28,977 nucleotides of DNA from Paraphysoderma sedebokerense (lineage: Eukaryota; Blastocladiomycota; Physodermatomycetes; Physodermatales; Physodermataceae): assembly GCA_025602915.1 (NCBI GenBank), contig JAHLJZ010000145.1:1-28977 (forward strand). Direction: 5' to 3'. The translations under genes were made by a program, and so were the position numbers. The notes beneath the pieces are model-generated. The model did not search any database. It saw nothing but the letters and a program-made list of their open reading frames with translations, and was not told the origin of the DNA. This document shows, piece by piece, positions 1 through 11,975 of the stretch. Every line of letters starts with the position of its first letter. The first letter of the stretch is position 1.

Positions 1-42
1 TGTAAACAGATGGAGACTATTTGAGACTGCATAGACTTCGCT

Positions 43-1362
43 TTACTGTATTCCTGGTGCATCCTTTGATACTACGCTCGCTCCGCCGACAATTGAAGAG
101 GACTGGCATCTGATTTCTTCGTCAGTGTAAGTGATACTAGAGACGTGCTTGCAATACTTTCCTGGAGGTCTGCGACATTGCAGGCATCTAAAGTATCCTC
201 TTCCATCTTTGTAACATCCGATAAATTTTTTACAGCCAAAATGGACAAAGACATTAATCGGATGAGAACGGTAGCGTGAGAATATAACAGTAGTGGATAA
301 TGGACGAGTCACCCTTCTTAGGTCGATAGGGTCCGGTAAATCTCTTCGATTGAAATACTGAAGCAGCAATGATTTCTGTTGATTGCTGGCTGTTTCTCGG
401 GTATGCAGAGTTGCGGTCACTTGAGCATGACGACATTGTCCGTAATGAAGGCCTTTCCCAAGGATTTGTTCAGACAAGGTATGAGGGAACCGCTGTTGAT
501 GAAGTAAAGTGGCCACAGTTTCGTCTGGAAGATGACTGCAAGCCGTACAAAATGATACCAAATGCGTCCCATCTTCGAATTCACATTTCACTATCCCAGC
601 GAAAACCAAGCGATCCACCAGAATTCTTGTTCCGTTCGGTCTAGTACCCACGTCTTTTATCACATACAACACTCTATGATTGTGACTATATTCCTTCAAG
701 AATGAATAATGATCGGCATAACTACTTAGAGCAATACAGTAATCCATGCATTCCTTTGCGAGGCCATCGGACTTTACAGGAGATGAAACGCTGGGATTCT
801 GAAGGACAGAAGAGACTGAAGAAGTGGATGATGATTGAAAAACAACGGAAAACGGAAAAAACATGCGTTCGCTTTTCTGAGAAGTGCCAGATAAAGAGGA
901 TTTTTCGAGATCTATCGCATTTCTACTTTGTGTTAGCTTATGATCCTTGTGTGCGTCACTTCCGGAGAATCTGTGACCGCAATCGCTACAAGATGCTTTC
1001 TTGCGGATATTTCGATGCATACTCTTTCTATCTGGGCAAGGAGGCCGATTCAATGTCGAGTAATCATTTGATGCCGCAATATTATATAGGTATTCTTCAT
1101 ACCGTTCTTTGAAGTAATCGTATGCTGCTTGTCCGACAACTGCAGTGTATAAGCGGGTTTCGCTATGAATAAACCTGGTGTACGATCCATTCTCCGTAAC
1201 CACTGTTGCCTCTTGTTCGTGTGCAAGAGGCCTTCGATATCGAAGTAAAATCTTCGGATTGTATATCTTCTGTTGATCCGCCTACGTAATATTGTGGAAT
1301 GTTAATTTCATTTTGTTTTGTTGATATTTGTTAGGCTAACGTACCTTCCGAATGGCACGCAT
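43..1362 (-). CDS. Cys/His-rich protein with SWIM-like zinc-binding motif, two exons
   Basis: I model two exons, 1362..1345 and 1281..43, separated by a 63-nt intron with donor GTACGT and acceptor ACGTAG. They give 418 residues starting MRAIRK. The join keeps the frame, and the long open frame has no internal ATG near its apparent start, which supports the upstream exon. The N-terminal half carries a CSDCGHRF cysteine pair in a basic stretch, followed by a serine-rich low-complexity linker. The C-terminal half has an FCTACSH motif and ends in a cluster, FRCLQC followed by KYCKH, that resembles a SWIM zinc finger (CxC...CxH) with one extra spacer residue. Such clusters bind DNA or proteins and are common in transposase-linked and regulatory proteins. 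I cannot name the family. The antisense open frames inside this gene look like shadows. Confidence 0.6.
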
Positions 1363-2533
1363 GTCAAGGAGATGGTATACGATCGAGAACGATTCAAGAG
1401 CCAATAGGTATATAAATGTGTCGCCTTGCGTATTTAGAAGTATTAATTATAGATTTCATCAGTGCAGCACAGTTCCCATCACTGATTCACAGTTTTCATG
1501 ACAGTTCTCATTGAAGTTCTCATCTGACGGTCCGCCCGTCCGGCACGGATGACAACATCCCATGGATCTTACACGAGTGTTGAATTTCGAACTTTTCAAA
1601 GAACTGGCGATGCTATACATAATTGCAAATGGATCTATGCCTTAACTCTCGATGGGGTTCTCAATCGTAGCAACATTTTCATTATTAACGGTGATTGTCG
1701 ACAACGTTACATGATTATAAAATCGCCTACCATAGGGGAATCCTGTGAAATGCAGTCCAGATACCAGTTCGGCATTCGGCCAAATTTGCAATCACATACT
1801 GCGTACATAATTCATGTGCAAGACATGTTCCATACATAGATCATATGAGCCTAGAAATTATAAACGGCTTGCCTGAGTTCACCGGCCCACGGCTTGCAAC
1901 TTCTAACTTAGCAATGGTCAGCACTATCTCGTCCACTATTACCAACTTCTTGCATAAAAATCTCAGAGAACAGCTAGTCAATAATGTCACCTCGCAAATG
2001 CAGCAGATAGGAAGCATAGTGCCGCACCGAGTTTTGGATTTTGGTTTGATTAAACCGTTCAATCAAATACAAGCTATCGCGTTGCGGAGACTCGGGTGCC
2101 ACCGAATTTTTAGTGCTAATAGACGCATGACAATAGCCCTTGATATTAGCAGTGGCGCATTTGATCTATTCCTGATTGTATCATCTATTGGCAATTCAAA
2201 ATTCATTACAGCCCCATTTGAAGACATATTACTAAGACTATATTTAATATCTACAATTATTCTACAATTTATTCCATTACCTGTTTCAAGTTAATGCGAC
2301 TATTGTAACGCAGACTGACATCCGCTATTACAGCAACGTTATATTACAGCCACTTTTCCAAAGTTATTGATACCAGCCCTTTAATGCATTCCTGACATAT
2401 ATGGGTATTATATTAGCAATTTAGTTCAAATGGCTGCTTTGTTCAATAGAAACGTTGAGATGCAGGACTGCACCGAAGACCCAATAAATGTTAAAAACCA
2501 GCATCGCCCCGTTCCAAGATCATATGATACACA
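1363..2533. other. Unassigned stretch with two unrecognised open frames
   Basis: This 1.2-kb stretch lies between a minus-strand gene and a plus-strand gene whose promoters it presumably contains. It holds two adjacent plus-strand open frames, 1549..1839 (96 codons) and 1845..2294 (149 codons). The second runs from MSLEIINGLPEF to a hydrophobic tail. I see no domain, no clear signal peptide and no convincing splice join between them. They could be exons of an unknown gene, a remnant, or chance. Around 2295-2533 I see nothing. Confidence 0.3.
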
Positions 2534-5503
2534 ATGATAATTCATAATTGTGCCTTTCTATTCACCACTCTTTTCATATTCAGATTGACCCAAATCATTA
2601 ATGGATGCCTCGAAGTTGCTCCGTTGGGGGGCCAAAAAGCTCAGTTTACTGATACCGTAGCAAATAGCATTGCTGAGATGCTCAACTCGAAAGCTTCAGC
2701 TGGACTGACAGCAAACAACTTAATTACCACCATCGCGCCGCCAAAGGCTCAAGGAAAAATCGAATTGGCTACTGTTAACATTGCAGGGCTCGTCAAAGCT
2801 CTGAAAGTTAAAAAATTATGTTCCACAGAACTCAATGACGGATCAGTTTTTGCAAACAAGGAAGGTCGTCTCCCCAAAACTAATGGAGGAACATACCATG
2901 GTATATATGTAATAATGATTCCCAATAACGTCCAGGACTGACATTGAAAATGACTTTTTCGTAGAATTTCGTGTCACAGATAGCTCAGCGAACAGCATGC
3001 GGGCGGTTGTCTTTGTTCCAGACCAACCTAATCCAGCAGAACCCGCGAAAATGTTCGTAACTGGCGACCGTACGTTTAAATTCACCGCACAAGAATCCAA
3101 ATCGCAGACAAAGTGACTAAAACATCTCTATAATAGACTACTTACATTTCTCCACTTACGACAATAACTTTGGACAATTCTTCCCTGTGAAGGATTTTGC
3201 TGCGACGGAGGTCGGTAAGAAGGCAATCGCCAATCCGGCATTATATCGAAAAGCGGTCGTCGAACAATATCCAGCACTGGGGATAGAATATGCTGCTTTC
3301 AAAGATGATTTTGCCAAGAGATTTCCGCCCATAGAACCAGCACACATCGATGTTCAGTCCAAAGTGGACGAAATCAAGAAAGCGTACCTCAATAAGCTGT
3401 CTGATCCAAAATCAGTTCAGCAGCTAGACTTGAAAGATGTCAATTTGCGAAAAGAGCTTGCCCTCACCGATAAGTATAATGATGGGACGTTTGTTGCGAC
3501 AGAATACAAGATCTCTCCTCAACGATCATATCGCATCATTGGTCCCAAAGACATAGCGGAAAATGTTACTCCGCCAAACACATTGATATTTCAGGGAAAT
3601 AGCGACGGAAAAGCTCCTCTGTCTTGGGAAAAGATAAAAGGTGTTATACTATGTCGTCGAGGGATATATGCCCGATTACGCGCTAGACAACTTGGTGCAG
3701 TCGTCTGTGGTGGAACGGTGGGACCTGACCCAAAAGAGCCAAACACTCCAAAAGAACCACTCCCAGAGAAAAAGTTTAAACCTAGCGTCAAGGATTCCAA
3801 ATCCGTAAAATTGGGTACATTCTGCATTCATTTATATTTATCTTCAAAAACGGTTTCCATTTTAACTTATTCTTTCACTAGACATTGATGCCAATGAGGC
3901 ACGGCTCGCTGATGAAGAACTAACTCGAGGTTCTGCCAAGGGTGCCCTCGCAGTGAAAACCTTGGACTCCACGGTAGCACGCTGGACAGGATCTCGGCTA
4001 CTTGGTGCTGTTGGGGCGGGTGCGGTTATTGGTTTCGACATATATGGCATCGTCGAGGCCTGTCACAAGACAGATAATCTGGATGAAAGAGAATGTTAGT
4101 TATACTATTTTTTCAAACATCATTTTCGAATCAAAGAATCCCATCTGACGCTATTTTCTATTAGGTTGGACTAGTGTAATTGTTATGGGTTTAGATATTG
4201 CCTCACTTGTCGGGTGTGCGGTTGCTGCAGGTAAGCAACATTTTAACACTCCCAGTTGAAATCAGTGCATTTTTACTAACGATTGATCTCAATAATAGGA
4301 CCTCTAGCCGGGGTTGCTTGTAGTATGGCTGTTTCCATGCTAATTGCTCCTTTCGCAGCCGGAATGGTCAACTTCTCGGCAGATCTTGGTCAGGGTGTGG
4401 CTAACGGGTTTGCGTCGTGGGAACAAGGCAAAATTGGGGATGGATTCAAGGCGATAGCGTCTGGCTTAGCAAATGGATTAAAGGACGGTTTATCGGCGTT
4501 TGCTACTAAACTCGTTCCATTACTGCAGGCTGCCCAAACCATACAGGGTCGTCCATTACGCGCCCCATCCATTGCGACTGTCCTTAACGCCCAATCGCAT
4601 TATATCCTCACCCTTCCGAGAGAAATGAGATTGACATTAATGAACTCCGGCTACCAATTCATTCAGGTGGTACAACATTGCGAGTCATTTGTATTCAAGT
4701 CAACCTTTCGATCGGATTCAATACTCTTGGCACAATCCGAGTTCGCTCCACTTGATGTACCAGTCAAGTCATGCTACATTGGACAGGCAGTCAATACATA
4801 TAGCATCAAAATTCTTAAAACAAAAGATGGCTCACCCGAAGAGTGTCAGGATTCGGTAGTCCCAGATAAAACAAATCTCAATGTTGGGACGTTTTCGAAA
4901 ACTATCGATCAATGTAAAGGTATTGCACCCGCCGTCAATCCAGAACCTTTACCTAATCCGACCATTGATCCGTCTACCCCTCAATTGACACAACTTCCTT
5001 GTGGTGTAAATGCTGACGGATCATTGAAAGAGGGAATTTCAGACACTTTTAACTACGGACCGAACGGTGGATTTAGCACCGAGCTCGGTGAATTCGGAAC
5101 CAAAGAATTTTGCCTTGTCTCACCCAACAAGCAGCATTTCGTCAAATACGAGTTTCAACCGTCCCCCGATTTCAGCATTATAAATTTCAATGGTACAGCA
5201 ACCAAAATTGTGAGTAACTTCAAAGCGAGCCGTATTACATTTGGTTTTAGGTCCATATATTTTGACGATTTCGCAAAGCCTATTGCTAAGACGAAGGATT
5301 GGAGTGAACGTCACTGTTTCGACAGACCTCCCTGTGTTCCTTCCCCTGATACAGGAATGTGCATCATGCCTGGACCGTGTGATGCAAATATGTCAGTAAA
5401 AATACAAGATGACGGAAACCTAGTGGTCTTTGCACCGGATAGTACTACAAACGAGGTTGTTCCGATTTGGAGTTTACTTCAGCAGGGTTTTGAATTCTTC
5501 TAG
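2534..5503 (+). CDS. Large secreted protein with hydrophobic Gly/Ala region and C-terminal bulb-lectin motif
   Basis: Six exons, 2534..2900, 2965..3069, 3137..3814, 3882..4094, 4165..4230 and 4299..5503, join in phase at all five junctions. Introns are 64, 67, 67, 70 and 68 nt, all GT-AG. The product is 877 residues. It begins with a hydrophobic signal peptide (about residues 1-25) and a mixed alpha/beta region. A proline-rich linker with repeated PKEP motifs follows near residues 350-375. Two strongly hydrophobic Gly/Ala-rich stretches lie near residues 423-443 and 458-499; they could be membrane-inserting helices. The Cys-containing C-terminal part ends in IQDDGNLVVFAP (about 845-856), matching the QxDxNxVxY mannose-binding motif of bulb-type lectins. 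Only one such motif is present, right at the terminus, so the lectin domain is partial or divergent. Function is unknown; a secreted effector, adhesin or defence protein is inference. Confidence 0.72.
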
Positions 5504-5790
5504 ATCTCAGAAGTTTCTGAATTATCTGTTGTGTGAGTTAGTTGCACCTATAGTATCGTTGTGATAAGATACATAGTCGAACAGATCTTGCTTTGGTATT
5601 TACAAACTAAATCTCATACTTGTAAATGGTCGTTCCTGTATATATGAGTATTAAAAAAGTTGATTTTCTCACGTTCATGTCACCATTGAACCTATGGCAA
5701 TTGATGTGAAGAGAAGTCACAGAAGGAAGATCGTCGATCCATATCACTTTATTTCACAATTTGTTTTTTTCAGACTTTAGTAGGCATCAT
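5504..5790. other. Intergenic stretch between convergent genes
   Basis: This 287-nt AT-rich stretch lies between the 3' end of the lectin-motif gene and the 3' end of the RQT4-like gene. It must carry both polyadenylation regions. I see no further coding signal. Confidence 0.5.
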
Positions 5791-8168
5791 TTATCCACAG
5801 CCTCTATCATCTTCTTTCAAATTTGTACCTCCAAAACCAATACTCTCAACGCCGACTCCGATATCGCCGCCAATAATGTCGTCTTGAACCCTCTTCATTT
5901 TAGACGTATCAACAGATCCTTTCTTTCCAATCTTCTTAACATTAAATTTGAGAGGTTCTGTCCATCTTTTTCACGCTTGCTTTGAAACTTTTCCTCTGAA
6001 AATTTTCCATTTTCCCCAGCATTTATCTGCTTCGGTTTCAATGAGGATTCAAACTTACGAAGTTTTTCCGCTTTCTTAGATTTAGCTTTTTGAGCGGCAC
6101 CGGTTCGCGATCCGGGAATGTATTTTGGGGTGATCGTCGTGTCAAGATTCGGATTTTTATACAGACCTGTTGACGTCGATTCTTATTAGGAGTTAAAAAT
6201 AGAACATTGAAATTACCATCAAAATTCAAGACACATGATGATAAGAAGTGAAATGGTCGTGCAGTGACCGAATCTTAATCAATTTACCACCATCCATATT
6301 CTCATGTTCTTCCATAACCTCGGTATCAGAATCCGCTTCCGGTTTCATTCTTCGATCCTCCTTGATTACGTTCTTTGACATACTGTCATCCAACATTACT
6401 TTTTTCCCCTGTAAATCAAGAGTGATAGTATAGCCTTTCCCTGATCTTATTTCCCGTTCTTTTAGCAGTTCGATTCGTTCGGCCTCCTTCTGAAATAACA
6501 CTTGCTGTTCGTCTTTAGATAACCAATGTCTCGATCGGTCTTGACTTGGCGAATAAAAATCCGAGGCTGCGTCTATATAGATGAAAAAACGGAGCCGCAG
6601 ATTCGAAAGCAACAATCGAGGGAAAAAGTCATTCAGTAGTTTAGCGCCAAGTCGTCAGAAGTCAACTGGTCATTAATCTTGGAACAATTTACCGTAAACT
6701 TTTGTCCTCTGTGCACTGCTCCTTTGATAATCCAATAATCGATTTTTGTTTTCTTCCGCTTTCTGTAACTTCTCCGTAACATCAGCTAAGGCATTATCAA
6801 TCTGATCTGGTAAATCCAGTCTACTCTTGATACCAGTATTGTCGCGTTGCCTTTGTAAAAGTAGTTCTATTTGCTGTTGCGCTGATAAAACGAGGGTGCC
6901 TGTCCGTTATGGGTATACAGTTATTATTAGAATCCGAGGGATCGGTGATGAAGCAATGAATAGCACATACCACAAAATAAACAAGGGCCAGGACCTTCGG
7001 CCATACAGATAACTCTTCCGCATGACAAACAATTGGTGAGTAAATCATGTTTTGAAGCTGGAAGTTCATAGTATCGGTCAAAGTCACTCCGCATAAAACG
7101 ATAATGATAACAATAAAACCTTGGCAACCACAGTTGATTCTTCCTTCATCTACCTTCCCACCCGATCTCTTTAAAAAATTTTCATATTCTTTTATACTCA
7201 TTCCTTTCGCTTTTTTCTTCTTCTTTTCCTTTCTATTTTTGGTTCCGGCCTGGCCAATGTCCCCTCTCAGACTTTCAACACTGGTTCCTGATGGGGCAGG
7301 AAAGTCATCTGTAATAAGAGAACTTGGTAGGGATGGTACGGCGTTACTTGAAACACCTGGTATAGAAGTCGACGTTACAGATGAATAGGACTTTTTCGAA
7401 GGAAGGGACGTTGATGTTGAAGTGGGTTGAGGTAAAGTTTGAAATTGATTTTGCGAATTCGCCGAACCAGCACTGAGCATAAAGATTGAATATTAAGTAA
7501 TGCAACACCTATGAGATGATAACAAAATAAAATATGACATACGATTGCGCATCTCGGCCCTCAGATTGCCTGTCTGAATAACCCAGACCTGAATTATTAT
7601 CAATATCCTAATCATATCCAGCAACAAATTATTGAATTCAGTTCGATGGACCTCAACAACAAATAATCAATTCAGAAACTCGGAACGCAACCGACCATTC
7701 CTTCACCATCTCCAGTACTTGCATCATGATTCACCCCGGATTGAAATCTCCGTTTAACGAATTCTTCGATGAATTCCAAGGCCTCAGGCGAATCACCGAC
7801 TAAAGTCTGAGTGATGGTTGGTTCGATAGAAAAGTTTTACCGTCAAAGATCACAGATTTGGGTATTCAGCCACCGGATTAAGGAAGTTAGTGATCTTTAT
7901 GGTCGACTGGGTTTGAACTCACAGAAGACAGTAGCAAATCGAAAAGCGTAGACTCCAGAAATCAATGCAAATTTTAACAACTGAAAAAAGAATAGGGAAA
8001 GATGTGTGCTGCAGAATGACGAATTTAGACAACCTGAAGATAGCTAGATATTTCTTCCGCATTCTGATATGTCACAAGATACTCGAAAATCGGTTCTAAA
8101 TCATCTGAATTTGCGCCTAGTAGGAGAGACAATGTATGAAGTGTGTAGGATTTTAATGATGTCGCCAT
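5791..8168 (-). CDS. RQT4: ASC-1/TRIP4-type C2HC5 zinc-finger protein, Rqt4-like
   Basis: I model nine exons: 8168..8034, 7806..about 7707, 7588..7543, 7472..7120, 7057..6971, 6899..6693, 6572..6288, 6166..6059 and 5957..5791, about 495 residues. The N-terminal helix (NAEEISSYLQ, then DSPEALEFIEEFVKRRF) matches the TRIP4 N-terminus. A Ser/Thr-rich linker and a poly-lysine tract come before the C2HC5 finger near residues 205-245 (INCGCQ, NCLSCGRVIC, GPCLFCG), which is split by an intron. Next come a coiled coil and the RLLDYQRSSAQRTKVY motif. Yeast Rqt4 and human TRIP4 belong to the ribosome-quality-control trigger/ASC-1 complex that splits collided ribosomes. No ASCH domain is present. The exon 2 donor and the last acceptor are ambiguous: an acceptor ending at 5996 would instead give a tail stopping at 5895. 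The gene is in tandem with ORC6, 254 nt downstream. Confidence 0.88.
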
Positions 8169-8422
8169 GATTGTATTCGTTTCTTGGTTAAAATGATTCG
8201 AAATGGAGGAAACCAGACTGTGAATCAATATTGATTCGAACAAGAATCTAAAGAGTGACTCACTCGTGATTGATTTATCAAGGGCAGATAATACAATTGA
8301 AAGAATATACAGAACAATTTAAATATGTAGTCTATGTTACAAACAAAAACTATCCGATGGTGACAGTTCGCCATCACTTTTATATACATTCAAAAACCTT
8401 TCAATCTGTTTAAGTGGTGAAA

Positions 8423-10161
8423 TTACGACTCGATCGCGGTTGGCGCCTTACTTTGACTTGCTTCCGTCACTTTCTTCAACATTCCAGCTCTCCATTCCAT
8501 GAACTTGTAAAATTTCTTGGTTTTGTTACACGGTTGCAATGGAATCTTCAGACACGTATTCGTAATTAGTAAACGTTTAAATGGCAGGGAAGCCAGGTAC
8601 CAAAAAAGATGTGAAGGACAGAGTCAATGTAGTGGCAGGGGTCTACAGAACGGCAAAATACCTACCATCATTGCAATTCCACCAACAGACCGCACTCCAC
8701 TACGTTCACCGACTCTTTCTAGATCTCGACTTAGGAGTTCATTTGCGTCTTCACTGGTTTGTTGAAATCTCCTAGCAGCGTCCATTCGTTTTCTATAAGC
8801 GCCTGCACTCCTATCAATCGAAGTAACGGATCCATATAAACTAGCGACAGCGTCATCCGAGGTTGCTATCAAATTTTCATCAATGTCTTTGCGTAAGTTT
8901 CCGCTATCATTAAGCCGGATGTTTGTGCTCTCTTCGTGAACAAGAACAAAATCAACCTCGGAAGATGTATCTTTATTTTTAACCAAAACGGTTTTCTTCA
9001 GCTCATCAATTGAGTTGGGTAGCTTTCCAGTCCTTCGGGACGTACGTCCAGTGGAGTTGGTGGAACCAGGGGTACTAGTGAATTGGGATAACGGCGATGA
9101 CACTGCTGGTCGATGTAAATTCTTCTTCAATAGAGAGTAAGGGGTTTGTGAATCTGTTGTCGTTCGCCTCGCCGATTGTGCACTTCTTGATATGAACACT
9201 CCGTCGCCGGTACGTTGACGCTTGGGCGTAACGTCATCTTCTGGGGCAGTCTTCGTATCAGGGCTGCTGCGATTCCGATCAACCTCGCTATCGTCCGATA
9301 TAGCTTTACGCTTCTTGCCTCGTTTGTTTTGGGTTCTGCTAGTGTTTTCGGACAGGCGGTCGAGATACTTCTTACAGACATCTTTGTATTTATTAATTGC
9401 CTTGGTGAGGATAGATAAAGTCACTTTGGCTTGATTTGCGATTTCTCTTCGATCAGCTCTTAACTATAGTATCGCAATATTAATCGTATAATGACCGTGA
9501 TTCGATCATAAATTGGAAAAAATGCATAGGAGCAAGTGTAAATGATTGAGATCAGTTAGAAATGACAACAAAGATGAGTGTGCCGTATAATTACATACCC
9601 CCAAAGCATCAGCGCAAACAACAAAAGCGGCAGCTTTTATCTCATTCCCTTCATTCCCACCATTCAACTCTCTCCTAAACAAGTCCAACACCTCATGTAC
9701 CGATCTTGACAACGCGATGTCGGCACCACTTTTTGCAATCAAAGAGTTCACATTGAACTCATTTGATAAATTCAATCTGGACTGCAATCTTGCTACAGCA
9801 TCCTGATGAGACTTCGTTGTGGTAGAACATAGTTTTATCAGTTGGGAACGGCTAATATTGGTTTGTTTGCTATCAGTTGTTTGTGTTAGAGTTGACGTGA
9901 AGAATGCAGAGTCGTTAGTTGAACATGAGCATTCGAAAGAGCAAATAGAGTAATAAAAGGAATATATCGCTAAAGGTTCATTCAATTGAGCAATTCATAC
10001 CAGGCTAAATCGATGCAAGCCGATTGAAGGGCACCATAGGGAAGATCTAATCTTTTGGCATGCGCCAGTCTTTCGTATTCCTTTGCCTTCTTAGCGACTG
10101 TATCTGACAGATCGAGCTTCAAAACAACTTGCTCAATAAGGGATTGCTGATTAGACGACAT
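8423..10161 (-). CDS. ORC6: Origin recognition complex subunit 6
   Basis: Four exons, 10161..10001, 9869..9599, 9463..8666 and 8545..8423, join in phase (introns 131, 135 and 120 nt) to give 450 residues. The N-terminal TFIIB/cyclin-box-like region is recognisable: KAKEYERLAHAKRLDL, SACIDLA, SQLIKLCSTTTKSHQDAV and LQSRLNLSNEFNVNSL line up with metazoan Orc6. A second helical lobe follows (IKAAAFVVCADALG). The middle is a long charged Ser/Thr/Lys-rich linker with KKRKA and TPKRQR basic patches that may act as nuclear localisation signals. The short last exon holds FYKFMEWRAGMLKKV, the C-terminal helix that in other species docks on Orc3. The protein acts in the nucleus in origin binding and MCM loading. 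The length resembles fungal Orc6 rather than the shorter animal form. The start is the first ATG (MSSNQQSLIEQ). Confidence 0.88.
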
Positions 10162-10616
10162 GCTTTGCTGGCAGCGACAAGGATTCTAAATGACGGCGTG
10201 AAAATCGGGTCTTGTCTCGAAGGCACGGTCAGGTAGAATAACGTTCGGGTCCCAGGAGTTCAAAGGCTAAGAGACGGCACCACTGAACAAGCTAATAACA
10301 CACTTTACAATTAATATTCGCAATGTAATTCAAATTACAATCTGAAGGTTACAAATAACTGCGGTTGTGGGTTGTGACTTCACCTGATCAGGCCCGACAT
10401 TCATTTATCTTTTAGTCGGAGGATGATAATTATTTTGCATCTTTCGCGTGCGACTTCAAGAACCGATATACTTAACTTAAATACACAATCATAATTTTAT
10501 ACATAATGGAGGCTTGAAACGACTAATCACTAAAATCTCAAGGCGCGGTGTTTTATATATGATGAACATATACAATATTTGAGTCAAGACACAGAGAATT
10601 CCCAAAGCGGACTTAT
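10162..10616. other. Intergenic stretch upstream of ORC6
   Basis: This stretch holds the ORC6 promoter and the 3' flank of the decayed barrel gene. It is AT-rich from about 10300. I see no open frame or recognisable site. Confidence 0.5.
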
Positions 10617-11380
10617 TTACTGCATTTTTGGGAAGCTTCTTCCGTTCGCAGTTGGCAAATCTAAATCTTCGCTGAGCTGAGGGCGAGGCTGATCAAGTTT
10701 CTTGCCTATCGTATAATATCCCACCCGGCTGCAGTCAGCTTTACTAAAGGTCATTTTGATCTCGCCGTCGTTTACGTTGGCAATATGTCGAAATGCAGGC
10801 CGATATAGATCGAAATGGTTTTGCGGCAACTTACAGAAATTATGGGGCCCCTTAATTAGGTTGTTGGAATGTTCTACCGCACGCGTTTGGATGGGTAACT
10901 TACTGGTAACTTCATTTCTCACCTCACCGGGCCATTCCCAAATCTCTGCGCATGTAATCTCATAACACTGACCACATGTCGGTTATTTATGGCAAGAAGG
11001 TTCAGCCTTTGGATTGTCCGGATTCTTGGCACATTCCTCTCCCCCACTGTTGACCCACAACGGAGCATGATCAGACATCGCGGTGAACGCGCCGGCAGCG
11101 GCTTCCATGGGGAAATTAAGATCGGTCTTCTTCGCAGCCAATTCGTTCGAGTCAGGCCGGTTGTGACAAGCCAAAATATTTAACTCTTGAGGAGTGTAAT
11201 TCTTCTCTGATAAACTGTACAGTTGTTACTTGATGAGCTTCACTCGTTGATCAATTGAACAGAGCAAGCAAACCTTGGGTAGAACGTTGCACTTCCTTGT
11301 CCCGGTAATAACGGAGTCGCGATGACAAGTGAGGCAATACATAGAATAGTAGCAACAATCAAGGATGTTTGAAAAATCAT
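10617..11380 (-). pseudogene. Decayed tandem copy of a secreted double-psi beta-barrel (barwin/expansin-like) gene
   Basis: Exon 1 (11380..11274) encodes a good signal peptide, MIFQTSLIVATILCIASLVI, and then GSATFYP. An in-phase intron (11273..11215) leads to exon 2 from 11214. Exon 2 aligns with the intact neighbour at 13292..12332: SEKNYTPQELNILACH, AGAFTAMSDHAPLW, CGQCYEITC, and HFDLYRPAFRHIANVNDGEI further down. Where the intact copy has FDQ before its CGQC motif, this copy has a TAA stop (10985..10983). The segment matching the neighbour's CKPGNSVVVKILD is missing, so more than one lesion is present. It is most likely a pseudogene; a sequencing error could explain the stop but not the missing segment. 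Confidence 0.75.
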
Positions 11381-11429
11381 GCTACCTGTGATTTTTGCTT
11401 GTATGGAGTAAGACTATGTGGTAATTGAA

Positions 11430-11975
11430 CCGAAACGACCACCCTTTTATAACTGGACAGAGAATTGCCAACACCGAGGTTTCTGCAAACATTAAGAGTA
11501 AACAGAAATTTATTCATTGCTTTTTAAATCAATGGGCTTGTATAATAATTATTATAATGGTGTAAACCGATCTTCTGGAGTTTGTTAATAAATAGTGCAC
11601 CGTTATTACAGCAGCTTCAAGGAAGTCATTGAATATTGATTTTTCAATTGACACTGCAAGACAGAAATGACGAATGAAGTAAGCCCTGTGGTTGGAACAC
11701 TTGTTCATGCCATATAACTTAAATTGTATTAATAATCCAATAGATAAGTCGCTGGATGTCAATAGACTTTTCTTGCAGAAAGGTAAGCGCAACGCTGACT
11801 TCGCATTTACGCGGTTGCGTTCTTGCAAGTGCTTCAATAATAGCTCCGAATTTTTCAGACAACCATTCATTGATGAAATAAGTATTAAAATCAAAGAACC
11901 AATATATTCCCTTGAATTACTGCATTAACTACAATTCGTGTTCAAATTATTTTAATTGTGTTAATCACCCGCATA
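11430..11975 (-). repeat. Duplicated upstream region, copy 1
   Basis: This upstream flank of the decayed barrel gene is clearly homologous to 13340..13877. Shared runs include cttttataactggacag, cttctggagtttgttaat, aatagtgcaccgtt and aatagacttttcttgc. The similarity shows that gene and promoter were copied together. Small indels and substitutions throughout indicate an old event. The nearby open frame at 11529..11894 lies wholly inside the repeat and is not conserved as coding sequence. Confidence 0.85.
11444..11451 (-). promoter_or_regulatory. TATA box of the decayed barrel gene
   Basis: On the minus strand this reads TATAAAAG, 64 nt upstream of the ATG at 11380. The same box lies at nearly the same distance before the intact paralogue. 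Confidence 0.65.

Noticed and set aside
369-1112. Plus-strand open frames at 369..644 and 702..1112
   Set aside because: They lie wholly antisense to the minus-strand zinc-cluster gene, have no domain or signal, and look like shadows of its codon pattern.
9215-9434. Plus-strand open frames with hydrophobic residues inside ORC6
   Set aside because: They are antisense to the Lys/Ser-rich linker exon of ORC6; the apparent hydrophobic and cysteine content arises from reading that exon backwards.
11529-11928. Open frames on both strands in the duplicated promoter
   Set aside because: The homologous stretch at 13440-13840 does not preserve either frame, so they are not coding.
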